NCBI GenBank assembly: GCA_963682055.1
Contig: OY821748.1
Span: forward strand, 315,001 to 379,000
Direction of reading: 5' to 3'
Length of the DNA stretch: 64,000 nucleotides
From: Primula veris
Taxonomy: Eukaryota; Streptophyta; Magnoliopsida; Ericales; Primulaceae
The position numbers and the translations under genes are program-made. Shown here piece by piece: positions 49,485 through 61,138 of this stretch. Position 1 is the first letter of the stretch; every line of letters begins with the position of its first letter. A model generated the notes under the pieces. The model searched no databases and was not told the DNA's origin. It was given only the letters and a program-made list of their open reading frames with translations.

Positions 49485-52400
49485 TTAATTTTAATAATAA
49501 TGAAGTAATAGTAGTAATAAAATGAAGAAATAGCATTGGGTTAATGTAATAATAATAATTACTTGGACCGAAATAAAAGGAATTCGACCCGTTAGAGATG
49601 AGCGCGTAAATCCAACGTGGCAAGTATTAGCCGACTTACTTTCCCTATATATATGCTTTGATGTCTGACCCCTCTTAAACCCAGTAATGGGCAAGCCTTG
49701 TTCACTGGTTCACCCTTTTATTATTACGCCTTTAATTGTGTCTTAACATCCAACCGCTCTTATAAGCTCCGCTTTTGAAAAATTCGTTACAAAAGTATAT
49801 ACAAAGGGCAAAGCTGGTACAAAAGGCTTGAATTATGAATTTAGATCAAATGGCTTGAATTATCAATTTATAGTTGATTTTTTTTCGTCTTTTGAGTTTA
49901 CTCCTTGTTTACCACTTACGTTTTCTTTTGTTTTTTTTCCCGAGGTTCACAAGAGAGTGCTTCCCATGAACGGGTCTTCATACCCAGTCTTTGAAGGCAC
50001 CGAGGCAGGAGGAATATAGTAGGATGCCAAGAAGCTACAAATCTAATTCTTCACACATTTGTGCTGATTGTTGTGAGTATTTTTTTTCTTTGTTTTAATT
50101 TTATTAAAGATCGGTAAGTCATCATAGCGAATAAGGAATAACCTATCTCTTAAGAATTGCGTGTTATTGGTAATCGTTCCGGTGGTTTAAGAAGAGGATA
50201 ACCTCCAGACAATATCATATTTCTTAATCACTTTAGTCGTACTTTTTCTTTACTCATTTTTTGTTTGATAATTCTCATATTTCTTGGCATTTTAGATTAT
50301 TTTCCCCTTGAGTTTGTCTGTTACTCTTCTAAATACTGAACTAAATCCAAAGTAATAAACGATAAAGTGCATTAATGCAGAAAACCTGAGTTCATGGACT
50401 TAGAAGGCCAATGTGAATGATTTGTGAAGGAAAACCTTACCTCGCTAATAACTCTTTCATATAATTGACATGTGACACATAAAAAAGGCCTATACTGAAA
50501 GTGCTTTCTTCATAGTCTAATACCAAGCTTTGCATGCAACTCATACTTATATTTAGTTTAGATTCTTGGTTGTAATGAGGAAGTCATGGCTGACTTTGGC
50601 ATCAGATCAGCAGCAGTTAACCTATCTTTCTGTGATATTCATACATAGGTACATTTTTTTGGGCGTTTTTTCTTGCTTAATTGTTTCGTAGAGTTGGTTT
50701 TATATACAGGATTTCAACTTACACAGGAAACCACAATGAGCCTGCCTTGCCAAACAACGTTATTTCAGACTTGCAGAACTGTACTGTAAGACATTTTTTT
50801 TTTTGCCCATTATACCCTTTCGCTGTTGTCACATTTTATTTTGAAATGCCCATACTTTAGCATGAGGAAGGTACTCTTTTGATGGTTTGATACATGTCAA
50901 TATTGGACAATTATTTCAGTTGTATGGTACTTTCCATGTAAATCTTAATAAACATCTACAGAGGGTTTCTATTTTTGAATTTGGGAATTGATTAGGTTTA
51001 GCTATGTGTTTGTTTGTAGCACTTTGGTGCTTTTCCGATTTTTTTTCTTTTGACATGGTTTGGTCAGTGTAACATAAGGGCAAAAAAGTTCAGTAAATTG
51101 ACTTCCAATCTTCTCACTGAAGTAAATGACATCATTTTACATCTTCATGCTTGTGTGGTTCTATCATAGTTTAAACTCTTTTAAGTATCTTAACTGAAAG
51201 AATGTTGATGAGGTTAGTCATGGAGTTGATTTGCAGCGATTTTCTTGGATATTTAGACGTTACTAGAGTTACGAATATATGGTGGCTTCATTATTTTGTT
51301 GTTTCTTGATTTTTCTTCTTTTAATTATGAGTAGCCTCTTATTTGCAAGGTATTTTAGTTTGGTGCTTGTTGTTCGTCCAAGAACAACATTTAAAAAGTA
51401 TGTACACACACTCAAAGCTTCTACATCTTTATTCTTTACATTGTTTGCACTCGTAAAATGTTAATTTTATCTTATATCCTTTAAACATTTGGTTGTTGTG
51501 TCTGAATTGATTTAGTTTATTAATCTAGAGCTAGGTATATAATTGGCTGAGATGCTAATGACGCAATGCAACTGCATAAAATTTTGATTACTTCAATTTT
51601 TTAAGTTTGAAAAATTGACACATGAACTTTAAATCTGTATTTTTAAATGCTCTGATATGAACCAGAATTTTCACCTAAAAGATGTAAAGATCAAGGGGTG
51701 CAATTGAGTTTGCTAGAACTTCCATATAATTTGTTTAAGTGCATTGTCATTTGTCAGGCTTTAGATCTGAAAGTATGCATAAGTTTTACTTCTAATTACT
51801 TTAGGTTCTCGGTTGGATAATCGCGAAAAGCACCATTGTCCTCATTTTCTTGCCATATGTACTCACTTTCTTTAGCGACTCTTACTCTGCAGGTAAACTT
51901 CCATACTCAAGTGTGGTTTTTTGTAACTTTGTATATCTTATTGCTTACTTTTGACAGCATTTTTATCTGACAAGAAAATTGTTTCAGGATCCTAGTTGCA
52001 ACGACGCAAAACTGTAAAAGATATATGTGCTCTATATAATGTCCAAAATTAATGCACCTTATTGAATAAAGTATATATGTCCTTGGGAAGTATGGTACTG
52101 TTAATTACTTACTCTTTACCTCATAAAGGTGAAAGCTAAGTTGCTGATTAATTGTTTATCATCAACTTAGCTTTCACCTTTGTCTCACTGTGCTTTAGTT
52201 TTTTAGGATCTATACTAATGCATGAACTGCATTTCTTTAGGACAATTTGTTGCATAAGCATGCCTCGTTGTAGATATAGTTGTAAGCTAAATTTTTAATA
52301 AGAGTGGTTTATCCTGCAAGAATTGAAAATTATATTAGTCAAATTCTATTTTGCAAGCACTTCCGCGGAGATCCATTTTCACCCCCTTTTTGCTTAGTTG

Positions 52401-52657
52401 GGTCAAATATTTAGTGATTGTTTTACATGTCCTGTATTTTAAAATCCTGTATAAATAAATTCAATGTATATTTATTGTAAGGGTAGTAGACATGTTCGAA
52501 GAAAGTTTCCGTGGAGGACTAAGCAAGCAGATAAGCATGTCCATATCCCTATTTAATAATGCTTTAAATAATTTATGGTTATTTTCTGGAGTTTTTACAA
52601 GGAAGACTTGCATGTATCTGTACAGTCTCTATTGGGTTGTATAATCGATCTCGTGTA

Positions 52658-52693
<36 letters not shown>

Positions 52694-52900
52694 TTCTTTT
52701 CTTTTCTTTTTCAGGATCTAGCCAAAGCTTCAATTTGATCAGAATTTAGAGGGGATCGAATGAGACGAAGAGTGTTCTTGTAAGTCTGAACCATAACCTT
52801 TTAAAAATGATGCTTTAAACAAATCTTACATGAAAACTTATACTCTGTAAGATTTTACTATATTTTTTTGAATTCACATCCATCCGCTACTAATATTAAT
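49485..52900 (+). other. Unique segment between duplicated blocks, with phase-consistent exon-like pieces
   Basis: This 3.4 kb is not repeated elsewhere in the window. Two segments have good splice borders and join in phase. 50710-50785 (TACAG before, GTAAGA after) reads ISTYTGNHNEPALPNN and VISDLQNCT. 51805-51892 (TTTAG before, GTAAAC after) reads VLGWIIAKSTIVLIFLPYV, a hydrophobic membrane-like stretch, then SDSYSA. Possible terminal exons follow TTTCAG at about 51988 and TTTTCAG at about 52716, both giving stops within a few codons. No family is recognised, and a start exon was not found. Confidence 0.22.
52125..52181. repeat. Perfect 19-bp inverted repeat (hairpin)
   Basis: AAAGGTGAAAGCTAAGTTG (52125-52143) is followed after 19 nt by its exact reverse complement (52163-52181). 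The stem can extend by four more pairs past one mismatch into the loop (TGAT with ATCA). It could be a tiny foldback element, an inverted duplication or a small hairpin RNA; no terminator-like T-run or target duplication is seen. Confidence 0.85.
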
Positions 52901-52959
52901 CCAGAGTCATAATGGTTAATGGACCGACTTAATTTGGAGAAGTAAAATTACTTGGTCAC

Positions 52960-53110
52960 TACTCTGTTCTAAGAGTTAGCGCGTAACGGTTAGTTTAGGC
53001 GCTCCCTATTTCCCCGCTCCCACTCTCTCTCTATATATACATCGTATTTGCTCTTCAATTAACAAATTAAATCCTCTTTTACCCCCCATCTCTCTCTCTC
53101 TATATATATA
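52960..53110 (+). promoter_or_regulatory. Promoter-like block, plus strand (TTAGCGCGTAACGG box)
   Basis: The box lies at 52976-52989, followed by GCTCCCTATTTCCCCGCTCCC split by C-rich sequence, CTCTCTCTATATATAC and further CT and TA runs. It is the plus-strand counterpart of the blocks at 440-530 and 6160-6250. It stands directly upstream of leader-intron-like copy B. Confidence 0.5.
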
Positions 53111-54496
53111 TATATTTATATTTATATATTTATTTATTTTCTGGTGGAGACTCAGCCTAATTAATATATACTTTGATTGGTTTTAGTTTAATTGGTTACA
53201 TCTTTAATTAATTTGGATCTGTTTTTACCCTTTATTTGTATCGGTTTTATATTCTACGGCTTTTATATGTTGATTGATTCTATTTTAATTTTTTGTTATG
53301 TTTTTATTTGAAGTAAATTACATCTACTTTATTGAAAACCCTAATTTATTTTTACTGTTAGGTATTCGCCTAATTAATATATACAGATTGGTTTTGGGTT
53401 AATTAGTTACAACTTTAATTAATTTGGATCTGGTTAATGTTAATTTGTATTGGTTTTATATTTTAGGGATTGCATATGTTGGTTGATTCAATTTCGATCT
53501 TTAGTTGCGTTTTCATGTGCAGTAAATTAGATTTTTTTACTGTAAACCTTAATTGCTTTTTACTGATTGATTTTAGGGTTTTTGGATTGCAACTTTAATT
53601 AATTTGGGGTTGAATTAATCTTGATATGCTTACCGTTTTATGTGAAGTATTTAGATTTACTTTTTTTAAAAGATTTTATTTCTGTCCGTACAGATTGATT
53701 TGGGTTTTTACTCGCAACTCCCGTGTCTGATATTTATTTTAGGTCCTTATGTTAGTTATTTTATTAGTATATTAACATCTTGTATGTTTTGGACTCTAGG
53801 AGTTTTAATGATTTGATTTTGTTTGCTCCATGATTGGTTTTTTAATGAAATAGTTATATCAATGTTCTTAAATCCCTAAATACTTTTCGAGTAGCTGTAA
53901 ATTGCAAATATCTGAATATTTTTTTTAATTTTATAATCTACTCTTTTAGAAAGATGCAAGCGTTTTGGTTTATCAAGATCTTATGCCTTAATTTGAAGAA
54001 GCAGTTGCTGTATTATGTTGTTTGAAGAGTCTAGCCATTGTATTGATTGTGTGAATTTTTCTTACCTATAAAATTGAATTTAGTAAAATGCATAGAAACT
54101 ATCATAAAACACTAAACAACATCCATACTTCTTTCCTTTTTTTATTCTAGTATTGGACTCTGCCTGTATATGACTTGTGATTTTGTTTATCATTTGTTCA
54201 TTATCTAGCAATTTTTATTGCGACTTTATTAAATTAGTTTTGGCCCACGTTAGGGATTCAGTTTAATATTATGTGTATTTCCGTGTTGTAATTATGGAAT
54301 GATTGATTGCGAGTTTATGTTTTCTTTTGAATATAAAATAACTCGTATCGTTTTAATTATTCAATTTATGGAATAGGTGCAGTAGATTGGTATATAAAAA
54401 CAAAACAGAACAAGCTGGGTTGATCGGAAGGCATGCTTTTCAACATATTGACTCTTGATCCCTCATCAATATAATTATGTGCTGTATCGGCAATTA
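53111..54496 (+). repeat. Leader-intron-like region, copy B, three internal repeats
   Basis: This copy of 46670-48648 has units at about 53174, 53396 and 53565. Outside the repeat-number difference the copies are nearly identical through the AAGATGCAAGCGTTTTGG segment, CTTGATCCCTCATCAATATA and into the ATG exon. A 33-nt or so insertion (around TTGCTGTATTATG, 54004-54040) is present only here. Confidence 0.8.
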
Positions 54497-55917
54497 ATGG
54501 CAAGAGTAAAACTTGTTGCTGGCCCATTTGAATATCCCGTCGGCGATAGATCTCTGCTGGACATGATTCGTTGTAAGGTAATACAAACGCTTTTATAATC
54601 TAAATAAGTTTAATTGAAAAAAATTGCTGTATATACCGGTAAACAAACTACTTAAATGTAAACTTGCAAACCAATCGACGTGACAACAATTCACTAATTA
54701 TTTAGTTTCACACTGCAAAGTTAAAAAAATTAGAACATGCAAGCCATGTGAAACCGGCTTCCTCTTATGACACTAATGTCTTCCTTCTATGAAGATTGAG
54801 AAGTTGACTTTATCATTTATAAAAAAATTGCGGCCTATGGAACTGTTGACTTTATCATTGGAACTGTTGACGTTTTTAGGGTGATCTATGGAACTGTTGT
54901 TAACGTAGGGAAAGGCGATTTGAAAACTCCTTCCAGGAAAGGGTGATCTATGTGTTGTATCTGATGGCACGGATTGATGATACTGTTGAAAGAATTCTTA
55001 CGAGTAAAATTTGTTGCTGGCCTATTTCAATATGCCTGGCTGATAGATCTTCTGCTGGACATAGTTAGTTGTAAGGTAATGATATAAATCTTTCTTTTTT
55101 CTAAACCAAGTTTAATTAAAATATTGGCTTATGAGTAATCTTAGGCAAATAGACTATTTAGACGTAAAATTGCAAACAGACTGAAGTGACAGCAATACAC
55201 TTATCACTGAACCATAGCAATGAACATGTTGCTTGTCCATAGACTAATTAAATGCTGACACATTAGCTTGTTTGGGTTGTTCATTATTTGGTTTATTCAA
55301 TGCTGTTAAGTGAAAAACTGTAATATGCTAGCCTTGTGTTTTGGTTACCTTTTGATTTTTATTGACTACACATTATTTTCTGATACTCAACTACTTATAT
55401 TAATATATTTACTGTATTTTGGCATTTGATAGACAACTACATTGTTTTAGATTCTAATTTGTTTTTAGTTATTGGCTTGCTTATACATATTCCTCTTTTC
55501 TTAGAAGAGCTTTTTGGATTATGAAAATTATAGGTTAAGTAAGGGAGGACCAATCTAAATACCAATCTACTTTTGTTGTGTATTTCGGTACTTGATAGAT
55601 ATTTTTACTTTGTTCTACTATCCATTTATAAGTTATTGGCTTGCTTATCTGTACACCCCTTTATATAGTAGCCTTGAAGCATGAGTATTAAGGGTTGAAG
55701 GGGTACATCTGATTGTTTAGATCCTCTCATATATTCCCTTGCATGCATACACTTTGCTATTTATTCATTTATCTGGTAGATGATTACTTTGTTATAGTTT
55801 CTTCTCATGTTTTTTATTTATTATGTTTTGGGCTCATATACCTATATTTAGGACAGCCGCGAGAATGAGGATTATTTGGCTGAGTACTTGGATCCTTCCA
55901 AACATCGTAATGCGTAA
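54497..55917 (+). CDS. Candidate small gene, unrecognised family, copy B
   Basis: Exon 54497-54577 (ATG, 27 codons, ends RCK before GTAATA) and exon 55852-55917 (after ATATTTAG) join in phase 0. The second reads DSRENEDYLAEYLDPSKHRN then Ala and TAA at 55915-55917, giving 48 residues if used to the stop. A donor-like C/GTAATG inside the second exon (about 55907) means it may instead splice onward. Upstream are the promoter-like box and leader-intron repeats, the layout of a working gene. The product is not recognised. Between the two exons lies a decayed first-exon copy (about 55007-55076), so the locus is internally duplicated. It could be a real short protein, part of a longer one, or a pseudogene. 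Confidence 0.35.
54840..55760 (+). repeat. Exon-like block Q, copy 1
   Basis: The block runs from GACGTTTTTAGGGTGATCTA through the decayed first-exon copy (GTAAAATTTGTTGCTGGCC) and a following intron to an AAGAGCTTTTTGGATTATG exon remnant. It ends near ACATCTGATTGTTTAGATCC. Copies Q2 (about 57452-58400) and Q3 (about 61591-62520) are nearly identical. This copy lacks about 50 nt after AAGGGAGGACC that the others keep. Confidence 0.8.
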
Positions 55918-56786
55918 ACCTTGTGCACCGGATTGCCCTTTATCAGTATATTCTAAGATACTTTTGGTTACGTATTTGGCAGCTATTTCTGTCGGGATGT
56001 ATTTAAATCTCAATTTAATTTCTTATCATATTTTTGCTGAGAATAAATGAAGTATGATTCTTACACTCTCCCCTGCTGTTTATAAGCGAAGCCTGGGTGA
56101 TTCAACTTGAAATGTGCTTAGGAACATGAATAGTATATTTTTATACAATAAACAGACAAATATGCGTTGGTCGTCATGTGTGTCTGTACTTTTGTTCTGT
56201 ATTATCATTCAAATATTTGTTCTCATAGTAACTTTTCTCATTTATTGTGCATTCTACCTGTACTGGGAGTGGAAGGAGAGCAAGTATTACTTTTGAGCTT
56301 AGTAGTGTAAGTTGCCATGCGGTGGTATCTTTACCTGTAATGTTTATCATGATCGAGGCAAATTGGTCTAATTTTTTTTGTTTTTGTTTTCATGCGTTTA
56401 GCAGGCAAAGCATATGCAGTGTAGTATACAAGAACTTAAAAATATTCGGCTTCTACTCCATCAGGTACTTGTTATCTTGTCTTCTTGCATGGAAAAAATT
56501 GAAATAGTTGACTCTAACATTTGCATATTTCCACTAGTAAATTTCATCTGAAGTATTGTTATTGCTTAAAATTGGCTCCCTTGTATGGAAAAGATTGAAA
56601 TAGTTGACTTTTGAACGTTTTTACATGTTTTTCTTGGATTTTCATGCAACATACATGTAAATAGTATATTATCATGTTAAATCAAGAATTTAAAGTCTAT
56701 TAACTTAACAACGATATACCATAGTGAAGCAATAAATATTATGATAATAATGTTCGCGCAGTTTAACATAAGCAAAACAAGTCATG

Positions 56787-57451
56787 AACCGGAACCGAGA
56801 CTTTGGTCGAGTACTTGGATCCTCCAAACCTCCGTAGTGTAAAGGGCATGCACCCGATTTCCCTTTATTAGTATATCTGAATAAAATACTTTGATTATGT
56901 ATTTGTCAACTAATTCTGTATGACAATATTTAAACTTTGCATTAGCTTTGATAATTTCTTTTGTTCTGACTCGAAGATAATTGTTTGTGGTTGTAACAAA
57001 GCATATAAGAATGCTTCTATTATTAGTGCATGTGTTTTCCTGCTTCTGTTCCGTATTTCATTAACATGTTTAATCCTCATGACGACTTTCTTCTCATTTC
57101 GATGTGCATTGTACCTGTACCGGGTGTGGATGGAGAGCAAATAATACTTACGACCTTATTAAATGTAAGTTGCTTTTTATTAGTATCTTTCTTAGTAGTG
57201 CTTATCTTTCTTTACGTGAGTTGGTCTAATTAGTATTTGTGTTTTGGCGTATTTAGCATGCAAACCCTATGCCAGCACAGTATGCAGGAACTTCTAAGCA
57301 AAGGTCAGGTACTTTGTAATCTTGTGTTTTTCTAATGTGGAAAAGATTGGGAAGTTGACTTTATCATTTATAAGTTTCTGTTGGTTAATTATAAAAGACA
57401 TGTTTTTTTTAAAAAAATTGTGGCCTTTATTTTATGATCTTAATGTTTATT
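56787..57451 (+). repeat. Exon-like block R, copy 2
   Basis: It begins with an exon-like piece reading TLVEYLDPPNLRSVKG, related to the LAEYLDPSKHRN exon at 55852. It then runs through ATGACGACTTTCTTCTCATTTC, an exon-like VPVPGVDGEQIILTTLLN before GTAAGT (57167), and a 52-nt exon-like piece at about 57258-57309 (one frame: MQTLCQHSMQELLSKGQ) before GTACTT. R3 repeats this at 61139-61590. Confidence 0.7.
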
Positions 57452-58440
57452 TTATAACAGATTTTGAAATCGGACGTTTTTAGGGTGATCTATGGAACTG
57501 TTGTTAACGTAGGGAAAGGCGATTTGAAAACACCTTCCAGGAAAGGGTAATCTGTGTTGTATCTGATGGCACGGATTGATGATGCTGTTAAAAGAATTCT
57601 TACGAGTAAAATTTGTTGCTGGCCTATTTCAATATGCCTGGCTGATAGATCTTCTGCTGGACATAGTTAGTTGTAAGGTAATGATATAAATCTTTCTTTT
57701 TTCTAAACCAAGTTTAATTAAAATATTGGCTTATGAGTAATCTTAGGCAAATAGACTATTTAGACGTAAACTTGCAAACAGACTGAAGTGACAGCAATAC
57801 ACTTATCACTGAACCATAGCAATGAACATGTTGCTTGTCCATAGACTAATTAAATGCTGACACATTAGCTTGTTTGGGTTGTTCATTATTTGGTTTATTC
57901 AACGCTGTTAAGTGAAAAACTGTAATATGCTAGCCTTGTGTTTTGGTTACCTTTTGATTTTTATTGACTACACATTAGTTTCTGATACTCAACTACTTAT
58001 ATTAATATATTTTCTGTATTTTGGCATTTGATAGACATCTACATTGTTTTAGATTCTAATTTGTTTTTTTGTTATTGGCTTGCTTATACATATTCCTCTT
58101 TTCTTAGAAGAGCTTTTTGGAGTATGAAAATTATAGGTTAAGGAAGGTAGGACCGTTTACCCAGGTCCTCGTAAAACAGCGTAAGCCTTGAATAGCGGGT
58201 TTCCTTTTATCTAAATACCAATCTACTTTTGTTGTGTATTTCGGTACTTGATAGATATTTTTACTTTGTTCTACTATCCATTTATAAGTTATTGGCTTGC
58301 TTATCTGTACACCCCTTTATATAGTAGCCTTGAAGCATGAGTATTAAGGGTTGAAGGGGTACATCTGATTGTTTAGATCCTTTCATATATTCCCTTGCAT
58401 GCATACTTTGCTACCTGTTCATTTATCTGGCTGATTATAT
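57452..58440 (+). repeat. Exon-like block Q, copy 2
   Basis: It starts after ATAACAG at about 57461 with an open exon-like piece reading ILKSDVFRVIYGTVVNVGKG then DLKTPSRK. Next come the decayed first-exon copy (VKFVAGLFQYAWL) and, after CTTAG, an open piece reading SFLEYENYRLRKVGPFTQVL with an AGGACC/GGTCCT palindrome. The phases of neighbouring pieces agree, so these look like true former exons. The product family is not recognised. Confidence 0.7.
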
Positions 58441-58449
58441 ATGTATATT

Positions 58450-60990
58450 TATCTAGATAATATATGTCTGTTTTAGAGGAGCCTTGAAAATGAGGATATC
58501 AAACCCATATCATAGAAGCCTTGTATTCTGGATTTCCTTCTCTAAATATGTATTAATATACAGTATATACTTATATAATACTGAGTATATTTATATGCGT
58601 AATATATGTCTGTTTTAGAGGAGCCTTGAAAATGAGGATATTGGTTGAGAAGGTTAGGACTGTGTGCCCTCATCCTCCTCAAACCCGTATCGCAGAAGTC
58701 TTGTATTCTTGGTTTCCTTCCCCAAATATGTTCAATATACTTCTATAATACAGAGTATATTTATATACATAACATATGTCTGTTTTAGAGGAGCCTTGAA
58801 AATGAGGATATTGGTCGAGGAGGTTAGGACTGTGTCCCCTCATCCTCCTCACACCCATATCGCAGAAGCCTTGTATTCGGGGTTTTCTTCTCTAAATATG
58901 TATTAATATACAATATATACTTTTATAATACCGAGTATATTTATCTAGATAATATATGTCCGTTTTAGAGGAGCCTTGAAAATGAGGATATTGGTCGAGG
59001 AGGTTAGGACTGTGTGTCCTCATCCTCCTCAAACCCATATCACATAAGCCTTGTATTCTGGGTTTATTTCTCTAAATATGTATTAATATACAGTATATAC
59101 TTATATAATATTGAGTATATTTATATACATAATATGTCTGTTTTAAAGGAGCCTTAAAAATGAGGATATTGGTTGAGAAGGTTAGGACTGTGTGTGCTCA
59201 TCCTTCTCAAACCCGTATCGCAAAAGCCTTGTATTCTTGGTTTCCTTCACCAAATATGTTTTAATATACTTCTATAATACTGAATATATTTTTATACATA
59301 ATGTCTTTTTTAGAGAAGCCTTGAAAATGAGGATATTGGTCGAGAGGAGGTTAGGACTGTGTGGCCTCATCCTCCTCAAACCCGTATCCCAGAAGCCTTG
59401 TAATTTGGGTTTTCTTCTCTAAATATGTATTAATATACAATATATACTTATATAATACTGAGTATATTTATCTACATAATGTCTATTTTAGAGGAGCCTT
59501 GAAAATGAGGATATTGGTTTAGGAGGTTAGGACTGTGTGTCCTCATCCTCCTCAAACCCCTATCGCAGAAGTCTTGTATTTTGGGTTTCCTTCTCTAAAT
59601 ATGTATTAATATACAGTATATACTAATATAATACTGAATATATTTACCACATAATATGTCTGTTTTAGAGAAGCCTTGAAAATGAGGATATTGGTTGAGG
59701 AGGTTAGGACTGTGTGTCCTCATCCTTCTCAAACTCGTATCGCAGAAGCCTTGTATTCTTGGTTTCCTTCACCAAATATGTTTTAATATATTTCTATAAT
59801 ACCGAGTATATTTATATACATAATATATGTCTGTTTTAGAGGAGCCTTGAAAATGAGGATCTTGGTCGAGGATGTTAGGACTGTGTATCCTCATCCTCCT
59901 CAAACCCGTATCGCAGAAGCCTTGTATTCTGGGATTCCTTCTCTAAAAATATGTATTAATATACAGTATATACTTATATAATACTGAGTATATTTACCTC
60001 AGAGGAGCCTTGAAAATGAGGATTTTGGTTGAGGAGGTTAGGACTGTGTCCTCATCCTCCTCAAACCCGTATCGCAGAAGCCTTGTATTCTTGGTTTCTT
60101 TCACCAAATATGTTTTTAATATACTTCTATAATACCGAGTATATTTATATACATAATATATGTCTGTTTTAGAGGTGCCTTGAAAATGTGGATATTGGTC
60201 GAGGAGGTTATGACTGTGTGTCCTCATTATCCTTAAACCCGTATCGCAGAAGCCTTGTATTCTGGGTTTACTTCTCTAAATATATATTAATATACAGTAT
60301 ATACTTATATAATACTGAGTATATTTACCACATAATATATGTCTGTTTTAAAGGAGCCTTGAAAATGAGGATATTGGTCGAGGAGGTTAGGACTGCGTGT
60401 CCTCATCTTCCTCAAACCCGTATCGCAGATACCTATGGGTTTCCTTCTCTAAATATATTAATATACACTATATACTTATATAATACTGAGTATATTTATA
60501 TACATAATGTCTGTTTTAGAGGAGCCTTGAAAATGAGGATATTGGTCGAGGAGGGTAGGACTGTGTGTCCTCATCGTCCTCAAATCCGTATCCCATAAGC
60601 CTTGTATTCTGGGTTTCCTTCTCTAAATATGTATTAATATACAGTATATATTTATATAATACTGAGTATATTTATCTACATAATATGTCTGTTTTAGAGG
60701 AGACTTGAAAATGAGGATATTGGTCGAGGAGGTTAGGACTGTGTGTCCTCATCCTCCTCAAACCCGTACTATACAGTATATACTTATATAATATTGAGTA
60801 TATTTATATACATGATATGCCTGTTTTAGTGGATCCTTGAAAATGAGAATATTGGTTGAGGAGGGTAGGACTGTGTGTCCTCATCTTCCTCAAACCCGTA
60901 TCGCAAAAGTCTTGTATTCTTGGTTTGCTTCCCCAAATATGTTTTAATATACTTATATAATACTGAGTATATGCATAATATAATATACTT
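58450..60990 (+). repeat. Tandem satellite array S1, 15 monomers of about 165-180 bp
   Basis: The marker GCCTTGAAAATGAGGAT starts at 58481, 58623, 58793, 58973, 59151, 59318, 59496, 59673, 59844, 60007, 60177, 60356, 60524, 60702 (GAC form) and 60834 (TCC form). Each monomer has TGTCTGTTTTAG before it, like a splice acceptor, then the palindrome GAGGAGG...AGGAC...GTCCT...CCTCCTC, CAAACCCGTATCGCAGAAGC, and AT-rich spacer. Two spacer types alternate: B (TTCTCTAAATATGTATTAAT, about 178 bp) and A (TTCACCAAATATGTTTTAAT, about 168 bp), ordered BAB BAB BAB then A BBBB A. Monomer 1 lacks the palindrome. Open frames across monomers do not persist, so it is not coding. Confidence 0.95.
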
Positions 60991-61138
60991 CTATTTTGTT
61001 ACGATGTCCATTTTGTTTTAACATGAATGGCATATACCCTTTCCAATAGTAGCCTTGGAGCATGGGTATTATGGGTTGAAGTGGTACGTATGACATTTAG
61101 ATCTTCCTCAAACCATGTAATGCGAATGACTTGTGTAC

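Noticed and set aside
60188..60598. A 136-codon open frame across satellite monomers
   Set aside because: It spans repeated monomers and spacer; the same frame is broken by stops in other monomers, so it is chance continuity.
58450..60990. CRISPR-like regular repeats
   Set aside because: Repeat and spacer both repeat, the unit is about 170 bp, and the context is a plant nuclear genome. It is a satellite array.
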